Assembly: GCA_003024785.1 (NCBI GenBank)
Contig: PUQB01000163.1
Span: forward strand, 366,113 to 430,112
Source of the DNA: Selaginella tamariscina
Taxonomy: Eukaryota; Streptophyta; Lycopodiopsida; Selaginellales; Selaginellaceae
Length of the DNA: 64,000 nucleotides
Direction of reading: 5' to 3'
Shown: positions 47,981 through 57,745 of the stretch, in pieces
Numbering within the stretch: position 1 is the stretch's first letter
Layout of the letters: each line of letters opens with the position of its first letter
Program-made: the position numbers and the translations under genes
The notes under the pieces: generated by a model
What the model was told of the DNA's origin: nothing
The model's database searches: none
Seen by the model: only the letters and a program-made list of their open reading frames with translations

Positions 47981-48225
47981 TATATATGATTGAATACTTG
48001 TGTGTGCATTTTTAAGTTTTTTATTTATATAGTTATGTAGTAAATGCATTTGCAGAAAAGAAATCAAAGTGGTATATGAATAAAATAACACGAATAGACT
48101 CTGGTAGAATAATCTATTCTATAAGAATAATCTATATTATGTTATAGAAGATAAAAGAATAGATTTTAACTAAAATATTTTATTGCATGTTTACATTATG
48201 ACATGACATACACAAAATCTGTATT

Positions 48226-48686
48226 CTAGTCAGAGTCACTGCTGCTGCTGCTCCCATCTTTACGAACTTTGTTAGGGTTCTTCTTGGTCTTCCTCTTGAT
48301 CTTCTCCATGAATCCTGGTTTCTTCTCTCCACCATGGGCACCATAGCCCGGCTGTCCATTGTGGCCGGATTGCCCGTATCCACCACCAGCGTTGTGACCG
48401 TATCCAGATATAGTATCCGGGATTCACAGGTCCTCCACCGTGGATGTGTCCTGAATCATGTGACACATTAATAGTTAAAAGTAAGAACTGCATGCACGAG
48501 AGAGATGCACTTAAAACGAGTACTCCTCGCAATTGAATTTGAATCTACTCCTAAACAAATAGATCTAGCGTCCGTGTGTATGGTGTGGAGCTTACCATAG
48601 CCAGGATTTTGATTGTTATAACCATATTGGGGGCTTGGATGGTTGACGTGCTCGTCCTTCCTGTCACCATGGAATAAGGAGGCCAT
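48226..48686 (-). pseudogene. Type A dehydrin-like protein gene (one 5-base deletion)
   Basis: Exon 1 (48686-48596) encodes MASLFHGDRKDEHVNHPSPQ, then YGYNNQNPGY. Exon 2 starts at 48450 (GHIHGGGPVNPGYY). There the sister copy has five more bases (CTGCT), whose absence here shifts the frame. Beyond that point the family frame reads HNAGGGYGQSGHNGQPGYG, GEKKPGFMEKIKRKTKKNP, then KDGSSSSSDSD and a stop at 48226. GEKKPGFMEKIKRK resembles the dehydrin K-segment (EKKGIMDKIKEKLPG), the Ser/Asp tail an S-segment, and KDEHVNHP a Y-segment. Dehydrins are hydrophilic proteins that protect membranes and proteins during drying. The family call is inference from these short motifs. Confidence 0.55.
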
Positions 48687-48996
48687 TCCTAACTGGACAG
48701 CTCTATAACTCACAAAAAGAAGACAATACAAAAGACAGTTGAGTACGATGAAGAGTTTAAGCGTTCTTGACTTATATAAGGAATTTTGCCTTGTCTCTAT
48801 GTGACTAGTGGAGAACAAAGGTAATGATAACAGCTGCCAAGAGTCCACGGCTATGACACCTAGATTCTTTATTACTTGTTGATTAGCTCAAAGGTTGATT
48901 ACTTAATTTTTTATTCGCGTCTTAAACACAAGAAATCTCCAGATTAGAATCTTCCAAATAATTGACTGCAGTATAGAAATTAATGTACATCGTAAG

Positions 48997-49548
48997 CTAG
49001 ACAGAATGATTGAAGTTATTGATTGTATTCATAGTAGTACATACCGTTAAGCAACTATTATTTAATTTTTCGGAGGGTTCAGTGGTGGAGGGGATGACGG
49101 TGGAGGGGATGATGTCCACTGTGGTGGCGGTGGGTAAGTTCCCTGCGGTGTGGTGGGGTTTTCTGGGGTGGTGGCGGTGGTGGGTAAGCTCCATGTGGGG
49201 GTGGCGAGTGATGATACATATGAGGTGGTGGAGGGCGTCGGTGGTGTTCTTGTGCTTGGGATGATGTGGGGTGTGCGGTTTACAGTTTTTATCTTGGTTT
49301 TCCTCTATTAAATCCCATGTTGAAGCCGCGGCAACAGTAGCTCCATAGTCGAGATCATGACCGTGACAAGGTGTGTCTTTTCGAGCATCGGTTCCTGTTA
49401 GAAAACACACAAGTAAAAATATAACAAGTATGTATAAAACATGCAATGTGAGACTTCAAATAAGAAGTGAACTTAGTGAACATTTACCTTGGATTGAGGC
49501 AGTGGAAATGGTGCAGAAAACAAGTAGAAAGAATGTAAGCACAGCCAT
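48997..49548 (-). CDS. Secreted His/Pro-rich protein, unknown function
   Basis: Two exons (49548-49488 and 49394-48997) join in phase and give 152 residues. The first 20 are a signal peptide (MAVLTFFLLVFCTISTASIQ). A short conserved-looking part (TDARKDTPCHGHDLDYG) precedes a His-, Thr- and Pro-rich region. In the other two frames of exon 2 the same DNA reads as proline-rich stretches (SPPPPHGAYPPPPPPQ and PPPQWTSSPPPSSPPPLNPP). The ancestor may therefore have been an extensin-like cell-wall protein whose frame has shifted. The start is chosen for the signal peptide and the clean GTAAAT donor. It lies upstream of the type A gene on the same strand and is not obviously part of the storage set. 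Confidence 0.5.
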
Positions 49549-49689
49549 TGCATAAAAGACATAGAAAATATGTGCATTTATATTGAAGTTGGGTTTGGTT
49601 TGGACGTGTGTAACGTAAATCCCGTTATATGTATTGGATTCCCAGAAATCTTGCTCACAAGAGTCACAAGTATATAACGCCCATGCCAT

Positions 49690-50123
49690 GATAACCTTGG
49701 ACCACTTAACCTTAATTAACTGTTGTTTTACATAGCTAATAACTTGTAACTGAAGTATGCGATCAGTACGTCATCAAGATCTTGATCGGCATAAGTTATC
49801 AATGGCACTCCTGCCATCGTGTATGTGGCTCAGTACCGTCTGTCTGTCTGTCTGTCTCTCTCTCCGCCCCCCACCCACACACACACACACTCACACGCGC
49901 ACACACACACACAAGGTTAACTGAGCTGGGAGTGCTTGAACACCCACCACATATGGAGCCCTAGCCGATTCTGAAGAGTCAAGTAATTATGCTAAATGGT
50001 ACAAGCACTAAACACGAACAACTAATGAATAATAAGCTTACCTCAATATGCAAATGAGAGTGCATATGGAAAGGCATCGAAAGTGAACTGTTCAACCTTA
50101 ACCGGGCCTTATAAACAAAGTGA
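49690..50123. other. Spacer with simple repeats
   Basis: Contains (GTCT)n and (CA)n runs near 49.84-49.91 kb. No gene is seen. Confidence 0.5.
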
Positions 50124-52053
50124 TTATATTTGAGACCTTATGTTATTTATCAAGAGTGAGTACGAAGCAGATGCCTTGCCAATCACGGCATCATTCCCAG
50201 TCTTACATGACCCAAGCAAGCTTCCCCAAGACACAGTTCCTGGGCAAAAGGGCATATATATTATTAACTCTTCGGCATTCCTCAACTCTCCACACCTCCC
50301 AAATATGTCAATAACTATATCGTAGTGTTGGCGTTTCACTTCTAAACCATGATCAACTATCATACATGAACAAACATTGCCTTGTATCTTTCACATAACC
50401 AACATGATTACAAGCACACAAAAGGTTTAAGAATGTTACCTCATTGGGTTTCACACCATGCACCTCCATTTCACCAAAGATCTCAAATGCATGGTTATTG
50501 TACCCCAAACGGGCATATATAGATACCATGGTAGTGAAAGATATCACATCCCACTCAGGCATTCTCTTGAAAAGTTCAACTGCCTGTCCGATATGTCCAC
50601 CTCGGGCATATGCTACAGCCATCACATTGAACATCTCCGAGTCCCGATCAGTGGCAGTATCAAAGATCGCTCTCATGACATCAACTTCACCAGTTTGGGC
50701 ATATCCAGTCATTAGAACAGTACATGAAGTACTGTCCTTCTCGGGAATTTGCTGCAACAGTAGGCGGGCACGACAAAGATTTGATGAATATACATATGCT
50801 GCAAGCATTGAGGTCCAGGATATCATATCCACATAAGGCATGCTATTGAAGATTTCCTTAGCAGCGGTTACGTCTCCAGCCTTCCCATAAGCTTGTAACA
50901 TCAAGTTGAAGGAGAAGATAGTCGGCTCTGGTATTTTGTTAAACACGTCCCTTGCTTCTTCGAGATGGCCTTTCTCCGCGAGTATTTGTATCATCGTGTT
51001 ATATGTCACTGTGTCACGAGCCGGCATTCCCTCGAACATGACCCTGACTTGGTTGGTTTCCTCACAGAGAGCATATCCTCCAACCATCGCAGTCCATGTT
51101 ATGACGTCCTGTTCTGGTAATGAGTCGAACAAACCTTTTGCTGCTTTCATATCTCCGGTTTGGGCGTATGCCTGTATCATGATGTTACACGACACAAGGC
51201 TTCTCTCAGGCATTGAGATAAAAAGCTCACTAGCTTTCTCGACAAACCCTCTCTGGGCATATCCCACAACAAGGGCAGTCCAAAGCACCAGGTCATGGAC
51301 GGGTCCTGAATCGAACATCATTTGGGCCTCTTGGAGATTCCCACTCTGTAATAAGGAAACTAGCATTGTTGTCCACGAAATGCAATCGTACTCCGGCATT
51401 TGTTCAAAACTTTTCTTGGATAAAAACATTTGCCCATCTTCCACGTATCCCTTGAGTCTGCTTGTCCACGAGACTAAGTTGTGCATAGGCATTCGATCAA
51501 AGATCTCCTTAACTTGAACGAAGTCTCCAGAGAATATGCATATCTTTATCAAGGTGTTCCACATATATAGATCCTTCTGGGGCACCTGGTGGAAGAGCTT
51601 CCGGAACTCATCAAAATGCCCATATTGAGCATACGCATGCAGCACAGTAGTATAAGACGCCATCGTGTAGTGTGGCATGTACGTATAGAACATCTCATCT
51701 GCTCTGTAAAGCTCTCCCTTTTGGGTATACAATTTGAGCATTGTATTCCATGAAACGACATCTTTCCGTGGTGATCTCTGGAAGAACTCTTCGGCCTGTT
51801 GCAAATGCCCATTCCGGGCATATGCAACAAGCATTATGTTCCATGAAAAGATGTTGGGTTCCTGTATAGAATCGAAAACAAGCTTGGCTTCCTCCAGACC
51901 CCCGCATTTGCCCAAAGCTTTTAAAACCAAGTTGGTAAGATATATATCCTTGGAGTAGTCGCTATGGAGGATTTGAGCATGTATTTGTTTTGCCCTGTCT
52001 AACGTTTTGCATGTATTCAGTAACGTCGCAAAATGATCTTGCTTGCTAGTCAT
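50124..52053 (-). CDS. PLS-class pentatricopeptide repeat protein
   Basis: One intronless frame from the ATG at 52053 covers 566 codons. A single-base frame change near 50370 separates the last PPR from the C-terminal stretch (HYDIVIDIFGRCGELRNAEE, then WGSLLGSC, ending at 50124), which resembles an E-type extension. After a short leader there are about 15 repeats, almost all 31 residues long (S/SS type, for example DVVSWNTMLKLYTQKGELYR), and one long P/L-type repeat (VKPNEVTFLNLLCACNHVGY). Such proteins bind organellar RNA base by base, mostly for C-to-U editing. No DYW domain is seen in the window. The start is the first Met and lies 31 bp after a tRNA gene. Organelle import is inferred from the family. 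Confidence 0.85.
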
Positions 52054-52083
52054 TTCTGTGAATATTTAAATTTATAAAGAAAA

Positions 52084-52168
52084 TGGGGTGAGAGAGGCTC
52101 GAACTCTCGACCTCAGGATAACTCAGAAGCTATGAGACCTACGCGCTGACCAACTGCGCCACCACCCA
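52084..52168 (-). tRNA. Elongator tRNA-Met (CAU) with intron
   Basis: The minus strand reads GGGTGGTGGCGCAGTTGGTC, an anticodon arm with CTCATA (anticodon CAT at 52134-52132), and a T arm GAGAGTTCGAGCCTCTC. An intron of about 12 nt lies after the anticodon (AGCTTCTGAGTTAT region), the typical place in plant elongator tRNA-Met. A and B boxes are intact. The first base of the acceptor stem appears to be T rather than G, so the first pair would be mismatched. It sits between the DHDPS stop (106 bp away) and the PPR start (31 bp away), all on one strand. Confidence 0.88.
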
Positions 52169-52273
52169 CAACGATAAACCGATATCTAAAACGTATACCA
52201 GTGTACCGGATTTATGACACATTTTGAGAATATAAAACATTAAAAGCAAGTTTACCTCATAAAAACAAAGTAA

Positions 52274-53746
52274 TTAATACCTCCCCAGGAGAAGAAAATC
52301 CTCGTCCTTGAGCACCTTCACTTCATCACTCCCTATAAAATGCTCACGTCCCAGCTCCTCAACGATCCGTACAAACTCCTGCCTCTTCTCGACATTTAAC
52401 GGAGCGTACGGAAGCCGGAACACGGGCCGTATAATCCCGAGTTGAGACAGTGCGGTGTTCAATGCAATCGGATTAGGCTCCACGAACAACCAGTTAATCA
52501 ACGGCATTAACTTCTTGTTAAGCTCCTCGTTCTTCCCACTAAACATGAGCTCATGCATTAGATTGGGAACCAAGTTACTGACCACAGATATCACCCCCTG
52601 AGCATCGTAATCCCATCTTGAATCGTGACACTGGTCATCGTTCCCGCTCCAGATCACAATCCCCTTCTTAGCATACAGTCCCACTCTCTCGTGTCCCATA
52701 CACTCCTTCACACCCAACAAGTTTGGACTCTCCACAAGCTTCTCGATTACAGAAGGCGGAATGTCCTGTCCGGTTCTTCCAGGGACATTGTAGATAACTG
52801 TCGGTCCCATTTTGATAACACTCTTAAAGTGCAACACAAGTCCCTCCATGGAAGTCTTCCCGTAATAAGGATTTATATGAAGAGCAGCATGCATACCTGC
52901 GGCAATCCCTGCTCGGTTGCGTGTATTGCCTCACGTGTAGAGTTACTACCCGTGTTCCCGATCACCTTGATCTTGTCCCCGAAACAGTTGACGGTATGAG
53001 CAATAAGCATGATGTGCTCGTCCCAGTTCATCAGGTGGCCTTCACCTGTTGTTCCTCCCACAATTAGTCCCTCTACTCCGTTGCTCACCTGGATGTTCAC
53101 CAGTGTATCGTATGCTTCCAAATCGAACCTCCCGTCTGGTAAGTATGGAGTTTTTATTGCCGTGATTAGCCTTAGCTTCTTCATTTCCTCCACTGGAGTG
53201 CTGAAAAACACAAACAGGACAGGTTACACACAAAAAAATGCATGCAACGGAAAAACATGCACTGAATGCCGACACGCCTGCGTGCGTGTGGCATATGTAC
53301 ACGTCCAAACTAGCTTAAAATGTACGTCAAATGCTCACTAGAAAGTTTTCAGTGTGTGTGTGTCGGACTGGAGGTGTTATCTACACATCCAGAGGAAATA
53401 ACGGATGTATTTCTTAATACTGTATATATCCTCTGTGCACGTCTTATCGCTATGAAAGCGCGTGTGTTGACAGTGCATAGACGTGCATAAGTCATTAATG
53501 GACACGTATAGATCTGCCAAATGTGGAGGAAACTATTGACTGATCAAAATGCAGTTGATTGCACACAAGATGAATGAAAGATTTTGCGAGACGTTACCTG
53601 TTCTTGAGCTCGTTGCTGCGCATTGGAAGCGGGGATGCTTGCATCATGGCGGCTCGAGTCCTTACAGAGACCCGCTTGGCGATATGCAGCGAATGCGATC
53701 TAGGCGCCCCATAGTACGCGCTGCATTCAGCCATACACACCTCCAT
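52274..53746 (-). CDS. dapA: 4-hydroxy-tetrahydrodipicolinate synthase (DHDPS), plastid
   Basis: DHDPS joins pyruvate and aspartate semialdehyde in the first committed step of lysine synthesis, in plastids. Exon 1 (53746-53598) encodes a Ser/Arg-rich transit peptide ([19 protein letters not shown]). Exon 2 (53200-52274) carries the whole TIM barrel: [30 protein letters not shown] (catalytic Tyr), GVKECMG (Schiff-base Lys) and the C-terminal [14 protein letters not shown]. Total length is about 358 residues, normal for plants. One base appears to be missing near 52908 (GGATTGCCGCAGG where GGATTTGCCGCAGG would read GFAAG), so the frame shifts once. As everything else is conserved, I favour a sequence error or a very recent mutation. 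It is transcribed toward the tRNA and PPR genes. Confidence 0.9.
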
Positions 53747-55483
53747 CGCTTAAAAACCCTAGCCCTAAACCCAGGCTTCTAACTATTTTATTAAAGGCAA
53801 ATTTTGAATATCCTATCTTTCATAACTGCTGAATTACAGTGTAAAAAAACACAGAAGCACACGCACACGGACACGCACGCACGCACTTGAAATCTCTCGC
53901 CGTGTATATCTTTCCATTAATTCCGTTCTTACTTAACATTTTTCAATGCAAATAAAATAAGCTTATTTACGAAGAACGGTCTCGTTTGGAGGGAATAACC
54001 CTAAGTAGAGTGTCTTCTCCAAGTTCGATCTTTCACGGATGTCACTCTTTTTAATTTTACCCTATTAGTATTTTAAATTATAAAAATTTAATTTAATGTA
54101 AAATATAATAAATATCATAGAATTCTATATTATTTTTAATTTATTCTAAATTTAATTGTAATCTAGTTTCTTAAAGTTCTGTATTGTAAATCACAAATAA
54201 TTTCAAGTTAAATTAATTAGTTTATCTCCTCGCGCTATTGTTACTCGTTTTAAAGGGCCATCTATGGATATAGAATTATAATTTAGGTTTCGCACAAGTT
54301 TACCTCCATAGGAAATCACGTACTGTATTACATAATTAACACATTTGATATAACAAACATATAAACAGTACATTCTTACAGAAATATAGAAATAGGTCGT
54401 CTCACAAGTTGATCAGTTAGTCATGAGTTAATTGGTGTTACGGAAAGCTTTTTTAAAAAATGAAGGATTTATCTTGGATATGGTAGACTGTTCTGGTATT
54501 AAAAAACTTGGAATATCCGTCATTCCGCTTTAGAAAAGAGAACGTACATGTGTTCAATACGTGTTGGTAATGATACATAGATCCACAAGGTATATTCTAA
54601 TAGTAGGATTTGTATGGTACATTATCTAATAAATCGGTTTTTAACTCTTCTGTTTTATAATTAAAGCTATATTTAAACCGCCTCAGGTTCAAGTATTGCT
54701 GATACTACCCAGCTATGCTTCATATCCCTTGTTATTCACAATCTAGTAATCAAAACTTGGATTTTAACGAGTCAGTCTTCTAGAACACACCAGAGGCACG
54801 CATGCATACACATGCACACGTAACGCGTTATCTGTAGGTCTCTTGTGTGTTCTCTCAGTAATACTTTGAGATTCTTAGCTTCTTGGAGGACCTATCTTTC
54901 TTGTCATGTGTGGGCGGGATTTTATGGAGCCACTTATGTTGCTGTAAGCCCTTAATTCTTATGTTATGAACGTTTCATGTGCAATGAATTGCTTGCAGCT
55001 AAAGGGAACAAAACAAGACTTCTCGTAAGGAATCTCTCTCTCTAACACATACGCACACACACACACACATCTAAACTTATGAAACCTCCTCTCCTTAGGT
55101 ACCTTTATGGCATGGAACGTACGTTGAATCTATACGACACTCACACATTGAAAAGAGAGGTGGAGGTAAACAATATGGATGCTAAGGATATGTACGCATG
55201 GACATATCAAGTTTGTACAGAGTTTGGCTTTTCCCAAAGTTTACGGATCCGTTAATCATCAGTAAGCCTAAATTGCTTATATATATACATATTTACTTCT
55301 ACCTTAACGTCGCCGGACGTGGGAACAACCAACTTAGATTATGGTGGAAAAGATATTCAAGGCGTGTACATTCAACAGTGTGTGCGTGTGAACTAAATGT
55401 ATAAGTGCAGGTTCCAGAATCACAGGGCTCATGCTTTTATTCATGATCATGGGGTAACCCTAAACCCTAAATATGTTTGAAAT
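53747..55483. other. Intergenic region, no gene seen
   Basis: AT-rich with short CA runs (near 53.87 and 55.06 kb). No homology-like frame or repeat structure stands out. Confidence 0.5.
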
Positions 55484-57425
55484 TTATACTTCTATTACGT
55501 TTGACACTAAGTCAACCTGTACATTGAGTTTCTTCCTTTCTTCCATCCACAGCATCAGTATTGTGGGGCCGTAACTTAAACGCTCTCTCTCTTCTTTTGG
55601 AGGTTCATATGCCTGGAGAAGCATAGACACACAAAACTGGGCTGCCAAAATCCTCCAGTCCAGTTCGCTCACACACCCGCACTTTGCACGGGCACTACTA
55701 GTGAAGTAATTACCTTTACATACGCTACTAAACTCCTTTAATTCAGCCTCCAATTTCCGCTTCAAAACCTGAATATCGCTGCTCGATTTGTCAAATGCAC
55801 TCTCATGATATATCTTGACAAGGAGGAGAAGCTTTCTTAGCCTCTGCACAATCTCATTATCTTCCTGCACCTCTTCTGTTGCAGACATTGCCAAGTCGTG
55901 TAGAGCCATCTGAAGAGCTCCCTCGGCATGCGTCTCGCTGTCATATCCAATGCTCTCCTTTAACTTTTGAAGGTAATCCTGAACCTCTACTGTCTTATTG
56001 CAGAGCTTTCTGGTGTCTAATGCAACCTCAGCTTGCACAATCGTCCTGATGGGTTTGTATATATCCGGAGCACATAGCCGAGCTGCACCATAAGCTAAAG
56101 GGGGAGCTAAGTTCTCTAACCAAGCATTTCTGATCAGCTTGGACCGGCCTTTCATGGCAACTTTCAAAGGAACTGCCAATGCACACTGTACTCAAATTCA
56201 TCACCATACGTGAGAGTCCATATAGCAGCACATAACAGATCAGCTCATGACCCTCTAAAATACGCACCAACCTGGTAAATACGCGCTCGTTCTCAACCGG
56301 TGTATGAGAGAATGGAGTGCCATTGTCCATCAAGTCCTTTATGAACTCGTGCAACTCAATGAACCACTCTGGCTGTAGAATCCCGTATGCCATCGTTTTG
56401 ACATCATCTTCGTTAGTTAAAAAGCTCCATGGAAACGTCGACTCGAGCAAGAAAACCAGGAATGCACTGCAGGGTGAGAAATACAAGTGCGGTTACCGAG
56501 CAGAACAGAGTCATATACCCGACTGGATGTCTGATTAGAAGAGTGAGAATGGTGTAGTATGATATGAATACAACCATACCTGTACCTTTCACCCAGAGAA
56601 ATGTGTACTGGATATTCACGTGTTTCATGTATCTGAAAATACCAAGAATTTCCCTGAGTTTGTCTCTCCTTGCATCTCCATAGTGAAACTTGGGACCTGT
56701 ATTAGGCCAAGAAAGTCTCTGATCGGATCCAGATCCTTCATTAGCTTCTGTTTCAGCATATTGTCGACTCGGTTGAACATCTCACTGGCCTGATCATGGT
56801 CACTAATTCGATCTGTCCGCCATGATCTGAAGACCTCCATACTCCTGCTTGCACTTACTAGAATAAGAAATGGCAAAAGAAGGCGCGGATCCAGGAGTAG
56901 GCTACATCTAGGCAGCCAGATGTATAACAAGTACTCAAGCAGCCGAGAACGAAGCCGGGATTTCAATGACTTGGTGTCGTTTTGAAACCCAGAACACCGC
57001 AGTGCGAGTGAACCGATTGACATGAGTAGAACAAGCCGCTGCCGTTCAGGATTCCGATCGAAGCTGCTCAATGCGAGCAAGGACGCTGCATCCGTCAGCC
57101 GTTTGTGTGAGAGGATGTACCGCCTCGTGAATCTCTGAAGGTGGTGTGAGCATGGGAATGCTCCCAACCTTGATACAGTGGTGGATATCAAGATTGCATG
57201 GACTGCTACAACAAACTTGTCTGCGAAGCTGCCGCTGAAGAGCTGGTGCAAGTTGAAGAAAATGGAAGAGATATCATAGAACTTATATTCTAAAATGATG
57301 AATCCCACAATTAAGAGTAGGAACAGAATTGATAGAATAGGAGCTGTGAGTTTAACACTGCAGCCATACATTGTTGATATAGTGCTTAACGAAAAAAACG
57401 CATTATGTATATGTAATTGTCGCAT
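55484..57425 (-). CDS. Multi-pass membrane protein of unknown function
   Basis: At least two exons on the minus strand. The first (from 57425, or from an inner Met at about 57370) has four or five hydrophobic segments (ILSILFLLLIVGFIILEYKF, FVVAVHAILISTTVSRL, LVLLMSIGSLAL, LLLPFLILVSASRS). A GT-AG junction (donor near 56590, acceptor near 56467) leads to AFLVFLLESTFPWSFLTNED. A second part (56179-55484) is cytosolic-looking, with ENLAPPLAYGAARLCAPDIY and an amphipathic helical region. Two frame changes (about 56.64 and 56.18 kb) prevent one clean reading and resemble the single-base lesions in neighbouring genes. I do not recognise the family. Plant DUF4220/DUF594-type proteins have a similar plan but no specific motif was seen. 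Confidence 0.55.
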
Positions 57426-57682
57426 GTTCTAAGTCTAAAGTAAAAGTCGTAAATCTTGGTCATATGGTAAGAGAGGTACAAAATGTCATAATAATAAAAC
57501 ATGAAAGTCTCTAAGCTTCTCTTTAGAGCAGTCCACACCTTGACTGGGTTTTCGAGGATATTTCCATTGGAGGATTGGCAAAAACCGGGCTTCGTACAAC
57601 GGGCTTTTCGCATATTCCCGAATATCCAGGAATATTCTAGAATATTCTGCCAAGTAGATTATCTTTAACTTTCATTATAAAA

Positions 57683-57743
57683 TGCCGACCAACAAGTGAA
57701 AAACGCTAATTATTTGCCGACTAGACTTTACTATACCGACTAA
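57683..57743. repeat. Subterminal half-sites of the palindrome
   Basis: Three near-copies TGCCGACC (57683), TGCCGACT (57715) and TACCGACT (57734) occur within 60 bp, between the end of the element and the transposase stop. TGCCGACT is one arm of the palindromes at 61.6-62.0 kb. Confidence 0.45.
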
Positions 57744-57745
57744 AC

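Noticed and set aside
49010-49264. Plus-strand Trp/Gly-rich open frame
   Set aside because: It is the reverse complement of the His/Pro-rich exon and has no upstream signal or splice evidence.
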